From Pontibacter korlensis (GTDB taxonomy: Bacteria; Bacteroidota; Bacteroidia; Cytophagales; Hymenobacteraceae), in assembly GCF_000973725.1 (NCBI RefSeq), contig NZ_CP009621.1:4395001-4459000 (forward strand): a stretch of 64,000 nt of DNA, written 5' to 3'. How positions within the stretch are numbered: position 1 is the stretch's first letter; each line of letters starts with the position of its first letter. Of this stretch, positions 54,797 through 63,821 are shown piece by piece. The notes beneath the pieces were generated by a model. The model was not told the origin of the DNA. It worked only from the letters and a program-made list of their open reading frames with translations, and did no database searches. The position numbers and the translations under genes are program-made.

Positions 54797-56116
54797 TCAA
54801 AAGAAAACCAAATTCATCCCTTGGCTAAAGCCCCTAGTGCGAGGGCTTTCTTTGGCATTTAATCGTAAACCACACAAGTAGGCGTTTTCACTTTTAGAGT
54901 CTTTCCGCATATTCCATTCTTGTAAGATAACAGCAACAACTTTTTGCTCGGGTATTATAAGAATGTGTTGGCCGCCTTTGCCCCTGGCTGTGTAAATCAA
55001 TTTATCGTTGTGCTTTAAAAGCCACCATGAGAAACCATATCCTACTTCCTGATAGCAGCCTAAGGTGCGAAAAGCTTTGCTTTCACTTGTGTAATTTGTG
55101 AAGCTCTTTTCCACCCACGAAGAATCCAGAAGCTGTACTCCATCAATCTTTCCTTTATTAAGGTACAATTCTCCAAACCTGGCTAGATCTCTGGCTGTGA
55201 AATAAGTCTCATCTCCACCACTATAGTAGCCATTTACTTTCCGCCAGAAACCACACTGGATTCCAAGTGGTTTGAATAGCTTCTCTTGAGCAAATTCTTT
55301 TGTTGTGGTCTTAGATGACTTCGTTATCATCGCAGAAAGCACCATCTGAGAGCCAGTGAAATACTTGAACTCTTTTCCCAGTTTATTCTCCGAGACTTCT
55401 TCGTGTAAAATAACTTGTTCTACATTCTGTGGGCCATCCCACCCTGTGAATCCTCCCCGCATGGATAGCAAATGGGCTACTGTTAATTTTCCCTTAGAAG
55501 GATTAAGAGTACTCTTGTGATACTCCGAAAATAGGGGCAAAACGCAATCGTCTTCAGACCTTATATAGTTTTCCTGAATTGCTAAGCCAGTCATGGCAGA
55601 TGTGATGCTCTTAGTAACCGAATGGACGTTGAATGCACTATACTTGGTGGCTCCTTTCAGATATTTCTCCACCACTAACTTACCTTCTTTGATTACGACC
55701 AAGCCTCTAAGCCTTTCCCAATCATCAATTTCTTTTAGGTATTGCTCTATGTCATCCTGATTATAACCAGCACTTACTGGTGTTGCCGTTTGCCATGTGT
55801 AGGGCTCGTGGCTGACTTCAAAAGACTGTGACTCTGTAAAGGGCAGCGAAAGGTTAAGCGGATGCCATTCGAAGAAGTAGTTCATACTATTTACCACTAA
55901 CATTAATATGGCTGCTGATGCCACGCCAAGAACTGCTTTTTCTTTCCGATGTCTCTTCCAAATTAAAAGTACAGCGGTAAACAGCAAGACAAGCAAAACC
56001 AACACGTACTCAATAGCATTGGGATAGGGTAAATAGAAGTAGTCATCTTTTATTTTATAGGAGATGGCTATAAAAAGTGCGGTAAGTAGTATAAACGTGA
56101 TGCAAAATTTTCTCAT
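54797..56116 (-). CDS. Beta-lactamase-family serine hydrolase with an IS-derived C-terminal tail
   Basis: 439 residues. Three N-terminal membrane segments (about 7-22, 37-54, 63-80), then a class C beta-lactamase/esterase-like domain with the SxxK nucleophile motif SVTKSI, the second motif around KYFTGSQ, and the late ARGKGGQHI motif. Probably membrane-anchored, acting on peptidoglycan or ester substrates. The last 18 residues (KESPRTRGFSQGMNLVFF) are encoded by the end of the TnpB element (54797-54853), so the original C-terminus has been replaced. It may still fold if the native tail was short. Confidence 0.82.
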   Translation of the reverse strand: MRKFCITFILLTALFIAISYKIKDDYFYLPYPNAIEYVLVLLVLLFTAVLLIWKRHRKEKAVLGVASAAILMLVVNSMNYFFEWHPLNLSLPFTESQSFEVSHEPYTWQTATPVSAGYNQDDIEQYLKEIDDWERLRGLVVIKEGKLVVEKYLKGATKYSAFNVHSVTKSITSAMTGLAIQENYIRSEDDCVLPLFSEYHKSTLNPSKGKLTVAHLLSMRGGFTGWDGPQNVEQVILHEEVSENKLGKEFKYFTGSQMVLSAMITKSSKTTTKEFAQEKLFKPLGIQCGFWRKVNGYYSGGDETYFTARDLARFGELYLNKGKIDGVQLLDSSWVEKSFTNYTSESKAFRTLGCYQEVGYGFSWWLLKHNDKLIYTARGKGGQHILIIPEQKVVAVILQEWNMRKDSKSENAYLCGLRLNAKESPRTRGFSQGMNLVFF

Positions 56117-56214
56117 TTGTTGTGGGGTGACTTATAACGGAATGGTATAGCAGATTGCAAGGCCTCAGCCTTAGCATGACTGCTATACTTGGTTATACTA
56201 AGTAATATTTACTT

Positions 56215-57214
56215 TTAGCCTTTATCGATGAATTTTATGGCCTTTTCTATGTAAAGCTTATCGTTCTCAGACTCGTCCTTTGATAGGTTTTCCAGCCTGA
56301 TGTCTGGAGCTATACCTTCTCCTGGCGTAGCATATTCCATGTTGTTCCTGTCTATGTAATTGCCTTCGGTTAAAACAAGATAAGCTCCGTCAGACAACTC
56401 ATGCTCACTGTTTGCAGATGTTACCCCCTGAGTGTTTGTGCCAATCAACATGGTGTTGCGTCTGCCTATAAAGGTGGTGGCTATAATCTCACCTGAGATG
56501 GCTGTTTTTCTACTAACCAGAACTGCCACTGGCTTCCTGCGGCTTTTGATTCTGTTGGGCTTTACTGCCATATCAAAGACTAACCTGTCATTCTCATACA
56601 CCCGCCCTTTTTTATAAATCCAATAGGTGATTTTTCCGTCAGCATCCTTCCATCCTATACATTTGTCCTTCTCAACGAAAGGACCTATTCCTTCCGACAT
56701 GGGCTGGAACATTCCTCCATCATTTGCCCGTAGGTCAATGATCCAGCCTTTTGGCTTTTGCTCACCCAATTGCTTGATGGCTTCCTGAATAGAGGTTGCG
56801 TATTCTCTTTGCTCTTCAACTTTGATGACGCCAAAAGCTGGAAGTTGAATGTAAGCGTACTTGTTGTCAATTATCTTGAACTTAGGCGTAGGAAATATCA
56901 TACCCATAGCTCTGTAGCCCTGCTTGTATGCTTCTATCTCTTCTGGTAGGTAAAAGCCAGAGTGGTAGTCTTTCAGTTGGTCCAGGGCATCTGCGATGAT
57001 AGGGTATATTCCCCTGATGTTGTGAGCGCTGCCTGCTTTTATCAAAACTCTAGTATACAGGCTCTCCCAATCAACTTTGTTTTTTAACAGAACGTGCTCT
57101 CATGATGTCAAGCGCTTCGGTAACATAAACCCTTAAAGAGTCAGTTTGGGCATAACTTTGATAAAAGACTGTGGAAAGAAGGGTGATAAGCAGGAGTAAT
57201 GTTTTTTTCATCAT
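56215..57214 (-). pseudogene. S41-family periplasmic serine protease, frameshifted
   Basis: The ATG at 57211 (or 57214) opens a signal peptide (KKTLLLLITLLSTVFYQSYAQ). The frame reads TDSLRVYVTEALDIMRARSV then stops. The other frame continues NKVDWESLYTRVLIKAGSAH into a C-terminal S41 domain with WIIDLRANDGGMFQPM and SRKTAISGEIIA (catalytic Ser in TAISGE) and GTNTQGVTSANSEHEL. One extra base in the T6 run at 57080-57085 (A6 on the coding strand) explains the break. It could be a sequencing slip or real inactivation. A reading with five A's would restore an intact protein of about 330 residues. Confidence 0.8.
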
Positions 57215-57239
57215 CTATTAAGTTTGTTTTATTTGGTAC

Positions 57240-58830
57240 AACTTCTATATAACTCCACTAAGCGGCTTCCATTTTTAGTTCAAAGAGCCTCCGCTCTAGG
57301 TATATGATCTTCGCCTGCTTGTACTTTTTCTGATAAGCAGTCAGTTCAACAGGGCTGAACTCCTGCTGGCAAGATACCATTTTGTAGTAAATTGTAGCAA
57401 TCTTATTAGCCGTGGCCACAGTGGCGTACTTGTTACCACCCTTTGCTTTCATCCGCCTGAAGTAGTCACCGAGCCAGTTGTCGCTTCGCTGCACGGCATT
57501 GGCGGCGTTACGGAAAGCCTGGCTTGCCGGGTTTGGCTTCTTTTTCATAAGGGTACTGCTAATAAGCTTCCCTCCTGATATTTTGTTGTTGGGACACAGG
57601 TTCAGCCAGCTGGCAAAGTGCTTAGCCGTTTCCCACTTGCTCATGTCTGTGCCTGTTTCAGAGAGAATCTCCAGTGCGGCAATGTCACTGATACCGTAAA
57701 TGGCCATCACGTCCACTCCCAGCACTTTTTTCAGGTAGGAGCAGGTGTTGAACGATGGCTTGTTCCTGTTGGCCCTCTTAGCAGAGACGGCCTCACACTC
57801 AGGCGCCGCTTCAGGGCGGATTTCCCTATAGTAATGCTCCAGCTGCCTTTCAATGGCCACATCGCACAAGGCGATGCGTTCGGTCAGGTACTTATAACTC
57901 ATGTAACAGTCCTCCAGCAGGTAAAGCTGCTCTGCGCGCCAGTTGCCCTGTAGGGACTTGAGGATGGTTGCCCTGTCGGCCTTCACCTTGAAGTGGACGC
58001 AGGTAAGGAAGTTCTCCGCTGTCCTCTCCCCACTCAGGATGGCCTCAATGATGGCAAGGCCGCTCTTGCCGGTGATGTCGCGCAGCAGCGTGTGCACCTT
58101 CACGTTCATCAGCTCCAAGGCCTTCTGCATCCTCAGCACGCATCTGCCTCTATCCTGGGTGAGCGTTCTGCGGTGGCGAACCAGCGTGCGCAGCGCCTCC
58201 TGCTGGTCGTCGGGAAGATAGCTGCTGCGGAGCAGTCCGCAACTGTGCAGCTTCTGAATCCAGCGCGCATCATCCTCATCGTTCTTCCTGCCGCTCACGT
58301 TTTTAACCTGTTTGGCATTAACCAGGTACACCTCCAGGCCGTGCTGGGTGAGCAGGTTGAACAAGGGTCTCCAGTATACGCCAGTGCTCTCCATGGCCAC
58401 CGTGTCCACCCCGCATTCGAGCAGCCAGGCGGCGATGGCCTCCAGATCGCAGGTCATCGTCCCAAAGGACCTGACCGGCAGCGTATCCCTGCCCTCGGGT
58501 ACGGCAACGGCGTGAATGGTGTCTCCCACATCAATACCTGCCGCGTTCGGGTTGGCCAGCTGCATGTTGATGGCACTCTCTCTTGTAGTGGTTTGCTTTT
58601 TCATAGGCTTTAATATTTTGGGATAAATACAAAAGCCATTGCCTGCCGCCCAGTCAGCTTACTCTTCTATGCGGGCTCTAACGCCCAGTTTGAAACCAAA
58701 TGGGGCAGCAGAACCACACTACTGGCAGAGTTCACCCACTCAATGTTAGGAAAGGTCTTGCTGCAAAAGCTCCTGTAACTAATTTTACTGTCTCCCCAAA
58801 TTTTCGGCTAAAGAACTGAGCTTAAGTTAT
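57240..58830. mobile_element. IS110-family insertion sequence (borders approximate)
   Basis: Contains one transposase gene on the minus strand and a non-coding stretch 5' of it. The GC content of the gene is visibly higher than that of its neighbours. IS110 elements lack inverted repeats, so the ends are guesses. Confidence 0.55.
57258..58604 (-). CDS. IS110-family transposase (DEDD and Ser recombinase type)
   Basis: 448 residues, full-length. DEDD_Tnp_IS110 domain with NAAGIDVGDTIHAVAV (first Asp), AMESTGVYW (Glu), NDEDDARWI (Asp pair), and a C-terminal Transposase_20 domain with WLNLCPNNKISGGKLISS carrying the predicted nucleophilic Ser region. Apparently intact, so possibly active. IS110 enzymes use a structured bridge RNA from the non-coding end. 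The element sits between the S41 protease start and tyrS. Confidence 0.95.
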   Translation of the reverse strand: MKKQTTTRESAINMQLANPNAAGIDVGDTIHAVAVPEGRDTLPVRSFGTMTCDLEAIAAWLLECGVDTVAMESTGVYWRPLFNLLTQHGLEVYLVNAKQVKNVSGRKNDEDDARWIQKLHSCGLLRSSYLPDDQQEALRTLVRHRRTLTQDRGRCVLRMQKALELMNVKVHTLLRDITGKSGLAIIEAILSGERTAENFLTCVHFKVKADRATILKSLQGNWRAEQLYLLEDCYMSYKYLTERIALCDVAIERQLEHYYREIRPEAAPECEAVSAKRANRNKPSFNTCSYLKKVLGVDVMAIYGISDIAALEILSETGTDMSKWETAKHFASWLNLCPNNKISGGKLISSTLMKKKPNPASQAFRNAANAVQRSDNWLGDYFRRMKAKGGNKYATVATANKIATIYYKMVSCQQEFSPVELTAYQKKYKQAKIIYLERRLFELKMEAA

Positions 58831-59131
58831 CATGTCAGAAACATTGGCGGGCCAATACAGGCACTACTGTATAAACGAAAACATACGCTTATCTGCACTA
58901 TGTGCGGGGGTTGTTAATGTTGTTTGATATTGCTTTCGCACATTAGAAGATCCCTAAACTATACACTCCGTTCACTCAATACCATGTTTCCTTCATGGAT
59001 AAATGAAGTACTATTACATATTGTTAAACTAATATAGTAAAAATTTAATCATTCCGCCCTTTCCTTCCCTACTCCACCCCAATCTGCTAACTCTTTTTTA
59101 TATTTGCCTTGAACAGATGAATTAGGTATAG
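58605..59131. other. Non-coding region: IS110 5' end and tyrS promoter
   Basis: About 530 bases. The part next to the transposase (58605-58830) holds small GC-rich hairpins (GGGC-TCTAAC-GCCC, and CCCA...TGGG around 58690-58705), possible bridge-RNA structure. The remainder is AT-rich host DNA. TATATTTG at 59099-59106 matches TAnnTTTG, about 25 bases before tyrS. Confidence 0.5.
59099..59106 (+). promoter_or_regulatory. Candidate -7 element of tyrS
   Basis: TATATTTG fits TAnnTTTG, 25 bases upstream of the ATG. A -33 TTTG is not evident. Confidence 0.45.
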
Positions 59132-60433
59132 ATGAATCTTATTGAAGAACTGCGTTGGAGAGGCATGCTCCATGATTTCATGCCAGGTACAGAAGAACAA
59201 CTTGCCTCTGAAATGACTTCTGGCTATATCGGTTTCGACCCTACAGCTAAGTCACTACACATTGGCAACCTAGCCACGATCATGCTACTAGTTCACCTGC
59301 AGCGTGCTGGGCATAAGCCCTTCGCTTTGGTGGGCGGCGCTACCGGTATGATCGGTGACCCTTCTGGCAAGTCGGCAGAACGTAACCTCCTGGATGAGCA
59401 AACCCTGCACGAGAACCAGGAAGGAATTAGAAAGCAACTTGAGAAGTTTCTAGATTTTGACTGCGGTCCCAATTCTGCCGAAATCGTAAATAACTACGAC
59501 TGGTTTAAGGACTTTAGCTTCCTTGGCTTCCTGCGTGAGGTAGGCAAGCATATAACTGTAAACTACATGATGAGCAAAGACTCGGTCAAGAAGCGCATAA
59601 GCGCCGAAGAAGGAGATCGGGTGGAAGGTCTTTCTTACACTGAGTTTGCTTACCAGCTTATACAGGGCTACGATTTCTACCATCTTTACAAGAATAAGGG
59701 CCTGAAACTACAGATGGGTGCGTCAGACCAGTGGGGAAATATAACCACCGGAACCGAGCTGATCAGACGTATGGATGGCGGCAAAGCTTATGCTTTGGTA
59801 GGCAAGCTTGTGACAAAATCAGATGGTACTAAATTTGGTAAGTCTGAGGGAGGTAATGTGTGGCTAGACCCGAACCTTACCTCCCCTTATAAATTTTACC
59901 AATTCTGGCTAAACCTATCTGATGAGGAGGCTGAGAAGCTGATAAAGGTTTATACATTGCTTCCTCAAGAAGAGATTGCACAGATTACTGAAGAGCACAA
60001 ACAAGCCCCGCACCAGCGACTTTTACAGAAAGCCCTTGCTAAAGATGTTACAATTCGTGTACACTCTGAAGAGGATTACAATTCTGCCGTAGATGCTTCT
60101 GAAATTTTATTTGGAAAAGGCGATTTAGAGACGCTAAAGGGGCTTAAAGAGGATGTTTTGCTGTCTGTTTTCGAGGGGGTACCACAGATAGAGGTTGCTC
60201 AGTCTGAGTATACCAACGCTGCTACTGTTACAGACCTATTGTCAGAAATCACGGCAGGCCTTGTTTTTGAATCTAAAGGTGAGGCACGTCGCATGATTAA
60301 GAACGGAGGTGTGAGTGTAAACCGCCAGAAGGTGCAGAACGCTGATGAGCCAGTTAACTTCGAGTTACTACAGGGTAAATACCTGGTGGTGCAGAAAGGG
60401 AAGAAGAACTATTACCTTATTTCCGTTAACTAA
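59132..60433 (+). CDS. tyrS: Tyrosyl-tRNA synthetase
   Basis: 433 residues. Class I synthetase: HIGN (SLHIGNLATIMLL), KFGKS (GTKFGKSEGG), tyrosine-site residues YIGFDPTAKS and GASDQWGN, and a C-terminal S4-like RNA-binding domain (GEARRMIKNGGVSVN). Charges tRNA-Tyr. Terminator downstream. Confidence 0.98.
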   Translation: MNLIEELRWRGMLHDFMPGTEEQLASEMTSGYIGFDPTAKSLHIGNLATIMLLVHLQRAGHKPFALVGGATGMIGDPSGKSAERNLLDEQTLHENQEGIRKQLEKFLDFDCGPNSAEIVNNYDWFKDFSFLGFLREVGKHITVNYMMSKDSVKKRISAEEGDRVEGLSYTEFAYQLIQGYDFYHLYKNKGLKLQMGASDQWGNITTGTELIRRMDGGKAYALVGKLVTKSDGTKFGKSEGGNVWLDPNLTSPYKFYQFWLNLSDEEAEKLIKVYTLLPQEEIAQITEEHKQAPHQRLLQKALAKDVTIRVHSEEDYNSAVDASEILFGKGDLETLKGLKEDVLLSVFEGVPQIEVAQSEYTNAATVTDLLSEITAGLVFESKGEARRMIKNGGVSVNRQKVQNADEPVNFELLQGKYLVVQKGKKNYYLISVN

Positions 60434-60454
60434 CTGGTTTTCATAGTAGATACA

Positions 60455-60490
60455 ATAAAAAAGGTGGCCTGAAAAGACCACCTTTTTTAT
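60455..60490. terminator. Bidirectional terminator after tyrS
   Basis: AAAAAAGGTGG pairs with CCACCTTTTTT around a short loop, A and T runs on both sides, between tyrS and the histone-like gene. Confidence 0.9.
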
Positions 60491-60509
60491 TTATACTGTT
60501 TTCAGCTAA

Positions 60510-60704
60510 CTACTTAGCAGATTCAGCTTTATCATTTTTGATGTCCTGAACCTCCTTACGGATGTCCTGTGCCATGTTTTTAAGGTCTTGCATGCCTTTA
60601 CGTACACGTGTACCAGCAGCAGCATTTCCTTTGTCATAGAACTTTTCGAAGTCGCCTTCCAGGGACATAACCAAGTCCTTCAGTTTGCTAAAGTTGTTGT
60701 TCAT
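60510..60704 (-). CDS. Histone H1-like (Hc1) small protein
   Basis: 64 residues, wholly helical and charged: MNNNFSKLKDLVMSLEGDFE, KFYDKGNAAAGTRVRKGMQD, then a KNMAQDIRKEVQDIKNDK tail. This matches small Hc1/histone H1-like proteins of Bacteroidota, thought to bind DNA. Transcribed alone, between terminators. Confidence 0.8.
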   Translation of the reverse strand: MNNNFSKLKDLVMSLEGDFEKFYDKGNAAAGTRVRKGMQDLKNMAQDIRKEVQDIKNDKAESAK

Positions 60705-60809
60705 TAGAGCTATTGTTATAGTGAAACATTTGATTTTATAGCTCTAATATACACATTTGTTACAAACAAGCAAAGATTCAGAAATTTTAATATAAGCCTC
60801 TGAGAGCCA

Positions 60810-62048
60810 TTAGGCCGTAACTGCAGGGGTTGAGTAAAGACCCTTGTCTAGCTTTTGTGCAATTTTCTCAAACGCTGTGATAGTCTCTTCAACATCAGCC
60901 AGTGTATGGGCAGCTGTCGGGATAAGGCGCAGCATGATCACATCTTTAGGCACTACCGGGTAAACCACGATAGAGCAGAAGATGCTGAAGTTTTCACGCA
61001 GGTCAAGCGTAAGCTGTGTAGCATCCGGAATCTGGCCGTTCAGGAACACAGGGGTTACCGGCGACTCAGTTGTACCAATATTAAAGCCTTTTTCGCGCAG
61101 ACCGCTCTGCAGGGCGTGTACTACCTCCCACAGCTTGTCTTTCAGCTCTGGCTTAGAGCGAAGCAGCTCCAGGCGCTTCAGAGCACCAACAACCAATGGC
61201 ATTGGCAAAGACTTAGCAAAGATCTGAGAACGCATGTTATAGCGCAGATACTCCACTACCTGCTCGTTAGAAGCAACGAAAGCACCAATACTAGCCATTG
61301 ACTTCGCAAAAGTAGAGAAGTAAACGTCAATACCGTCCTGGCAACCTAAGTGCTCACCTGTACCGGCACCAGAAGCACCCATGGTACCGAAACCATGAGC
61401 ATCATCTACCAGCAGGCGGAAGTTAAATTTCTCTTTCAAGTCTACCACTTCACGCAGTTTGCCCAAGTTTCCAGACATACCAAATACACCTTCAGTGATT
61501 ACCAGAATGGCACCACCTGTGTTTTCAGCCCAGCGAGTAGCACGCTCCAGCTGCTTCTCCAGGCTTTCTATATCATTGTGCGCGTAAACAAAGCGCTTTC
61601 CTTGGTGCAGACGCACGCCATCAATAATGCAGGCATGAGACTCAGCATCGTAAACAATCACGTCGTGGCGGTCAACCAACGCATCGATAATGGACACCAC
61701 ACCTTGGTAGCCAAAATTCAGAAGCATAGCATCATCCTTCTTCACAAACTCAGCAAGTTCAGCCTCCAGCTGCTCGTGTAGGTTTGAGTTACCAGACATG
61801 ATGCGGGCACCCATAGGATATGCCATACCCCACTCTGCAGCAGCCTCAGCGTCAGCCTTACGAACTTCAGGGTGGTTAGCAAGGCCAAGGTAGTTGTTAA
61901 GGCTCCAGGTAAGTACCTCTTTGCCTCTGAACTTCATGCGCGGTGCAATCTCCCCCTCAAGCTTCGGAAATGTAAAATAACCGTGTGCATAGTGTGAGTG
62001 GCTGCCTAATGGCCCTCTGTTGGTCAACAACTTTTCAAATAAATCCAC
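60810..62048 (-). CDS. Alpha-oxoamine synthase (serine palmitoyltransferase-like)
   Basis: 412 residues from a GTG start at 62048 (no ATG in frame nearby). PLP fold type I with SLNNYLGLANHPEV, YPMGARIMSGNSNLHEQLE, LNFGYQGVVSIIDALV, LLVDDAHGFGTMG, and the PLP lysine in STFAKSMASIG. The closest family by motif is KBL/SPT. In Bacteroidota this gene makes 3-ketodihydrosphingosine from serine and palmitoyl-CoA for sphingolipids. A 2-amino-3-ketobutyrate CoA ligase role cannot be excluded. Cytosolic, monocistronic. Confidence 0.82.
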   Translation of the reverse strand: MDLFEKLLTNRGPLGSHSHYAHGYFTFPKLEGEIAPRMKFRGKEVLTWSLNNYLGLANHPEVRKADAEAAAEWGMAYPMGARIMSGNSNLHEQLEAELAEFVKKDDAMLLNFGYQGVVSIIDALVDRHDVIVYDAESHACIIDGVRLHQGKRFVYAHNDIESLEKQLERATRWAENTGGAILVITEGVFGMSGNLGKLREVVDLKEKFNFRLLVDDAHGFGTMGASGAGTGEHLGCQDGIDVYFSTFAKSMASIGAFVASNEQVVEYLRYNMRSQIFAKSLPMPLVVGALKRLELLRSKPELKDKLWEVVHALQSGLREKGFNIGTTESPVTPVFLNGQIPDATQLTLDLRENFSIFCSIVVYPVVPKDVIMLRLIPTAAHTLADVEETITAFEKIAQKLDKGLYSTPAVTA

Positions 62049-62205
62049 TTGTGTAATAATTAGGTTATCTGGATAATTTCAAATCAAGTTAGCACCTCAC
62101 CTTACAGCTTAGGGTAAGGTATAATGCAGCGCAAAGTTATTATTTATTCAATTCATATACAATTGTCGTCCTATACTGTAACGCGCATTTTTAATAGCGT
62201 ATTTT

Positions 62206-62213
62206 TAACTTTG
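62206..62213 (+). promoter_or_regulatory. Candidate -7 element of accC
   Basis: TAACTTTG matches TAnnTTTG, 45 bases upstream of the accC ATG. Confidence 0.5.
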
Positions 62214-62258
62214 GCGTCAAAAGCTTTACTTTGAAGTAAACTAAACCGTAGCATCTGC

Positions 62259-63758
62259 ATGAGAAAAATCAATAAGATACTGGTTGCAAACCGTGGTGAG
62301 ATCGCTCTACGAGTAATGCGCACAGCCAAGGAAATGGGTATCAAGACAGTAGCCATCTTCAGTGAAGTAGACCGCAATGCCCTGCATGTGCGATTTGCCG
62401 ACGAGGCAGTGTGTGTGGGTGGCCCTAAATCCAACGAATCATACCTGCGCGGTGATGTGATCATACAAGTATGTAAAGACTTAGGTGTAGATGCCATCCA
62501 TCCGGGCTATGGTTTCTTATCAGAGAATGCAGGTTTTGCAAAAGCAGTTCAAGATGCGGGGATAATTTTTATTGGCCCATCGCCAGAAGCCATTGAATTG
62601 ATGGGTAGTAAGCTAGCAGCCAAAGCTGCGGTAGCAAAGTATAACATACCTATGGTGCCCGGCACGGAGCATGCCATTGTCGATGTAGAAGAGGCGAAGC
62701 AGATCGCCGAACAGGTTGGTTTTCCGATCCTCATCAAAGCTAGTGCCGGGGGTGGTGGCAAAGGCATGCGTGTAGTGGAGAGTGCAGCTGTTTTTGAAGA
62801 GCAAATGCAATTAGCCGTGAGTGAGGCTACCTCTGCCTTCGGTGATGGCTCTGTGTTTATAGAGAAATATATCGGCTCGCCCCGCCATATCGAAATACAA
62901 GTATTAGGTGACACCCATGGCAATATCGTGCACCTGTTTGAGCGCGAGTGTTCTATACAGCGCCGACATCAGAAAGTAATAGAGGAAGCCCCATCAGCGG
63001 TGCTCACCCCTGCCCTGCGCGATGAAATGGGCCGCAATGCCGTAAATGTTGCCAAGGCCTGTAACTATGTAGGTGCCGGCACGGTGGAGTTCCTGCTGGA
63101 TGAGAACATGAACTTTTACTTCCTGGAGATGAATACCCGTCTTCAGGTAGAACACCCGGTAACGGAGCAAATTACTGGGCTAGATCTGGTGAAGGAGCAA
63201 ATTCTAGTTGCCGAGGGTCAACCATTGAATTTTGGTCAGGATGACTTAAAGATCAACGGTCATGCTCTTGAGCTGCGCGTTTATGCCGAAGATCCGGCCA
63301 ACAACTTCCTACCGGACATTGGCAAGCTGGAAACTTATAAGCGACCACAGGGTTTAGGAGTACGCGTAGATGACGGATTTGAGCAGGGAATGGATATACC
63401 AATCTACTATGATCCAATGATTGCCAAGCTTGTGACCTTTGGCAAGGATCGCCAGGAGGCGATTGATAAAATGCTGCGTGCTATTGAAGAATATCAAATA
63501 ACAGGCATCGAAACGACGCTTCCATTTGGCACATATGTACTACAGCATGAAGCATTTGTGAGCGGCAACTTCGACACGAAATTTATCGAGCGCTACTTTA
63601 CCCCGGAAGCACTGGAAAAGAAGCCAGATGAGGGTGCTGATGAAATTGCTGTAGCATTAGCTGCCATGCTGATGAACAGCCAAAAGCCAGCCAGCGCTAA
63701 AGCAACTACCCTTGCAGCTGACTCCAGCTCTAACTGGCGAAAAAACAGAACAAGGTAA
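62259..63758 (+). CDS. accC: Biotin carboxylase subunit of acyl-CoA carboxylase
   Basis: 499 residues, slightly longer than E. coli AccC (449) owing to an Ala/Ser-rich tail. ATP-grasp: KILVANRGEIALRVMR, KASAGGGGKGMRVV, FIEKYIGSPRHIEIQ, ERECSIQRRHQKVIEEAPS, EMNTRLQVEHPVTE. No biotin carrier domain is fused. It carboxylates biotin on a separate BCCP for acetyl-CoA (or propionyl-CoA) carboxylase; the choice is not settled here. Confidence 0.93.
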   Translation: MRKINKILVANRGEIALRVMRTAKEMGIKTVAIFSEVDRNALHVRFADEAVCVGGPKSNESYLRGDVIIQVCKDLGVDAIHPGYGFLSENAGFAKAVQDAGIIFIGPSPEAIELMGSKLAAKAAVAKYNIPMVPGTEHAIVDVEEAKQIAEQVGFPILIKASAGGGGKGMRVVESAAVFEEQMQLAVSEATSAFGDGSVFIEKYIGSPRHIEIQVLGDTHGNIVHLFERECSIQRRHQKVIEEAPSAVLTPALRDEMGRNAVNVAKACNYVGAGTVEFLLDENMNFYFLEMNTRLQVEHPVTEQITGLDLVKEQILVAEGQPLNFGQDDLKINGHALELRVYAEDPANNFLPDIGKLETYKRPQGLGVRVDDGFEQGMDIPIYYDPMIAKLVTFGKDRQEAIDKMLRAIEEYQITGIETTLPFGTYVLQHEAFVSGNFDTKFIERYFTPEALEKKPDEGADEIAVALAAMLMNSQKPASAKATTLAADSSSNWRKNRTR

Positions 63759-63780
63759 GTACCTTCACATAAGCACTAAG

Positions 63781-63821
63781 AGGCCCTACAGCAATAACAG
63801 ACCTGCTATAGGGCTTTTTTT
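63781..63821 (+). terminator. Terminator after accC
   Basis: GCCCTA-C-AGCA pairs with TGCTATAGGGC around ATAACAGACC, followed by TTTTTTT. Confidence 0.88.

Larger units (their letters stand above)
53506..54852. mobile_element. IS200/IS605-family, TnpB-only (IS1341-like) element
   Basis: Hairpins mark both ends: TCCTACGCC-TAAA-GGCAGTAGGA (53514-53536) next to the conserved-looking TGTCAA (minus strand), and AAAGCCC-CTAGTGCGA-GGGCTTT (54827-54849). Between them lies one broken TnpB gene; no TnpA (Y1) gene is present, so it could move only with help. There are no inverted terminal repeats and no obvious target duplication, as usual for this family. The 54.8 kb end has merged with the serine hydrolase gene. 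Exact borders are uncertain by some tens of bases. Confidence 0.7.
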
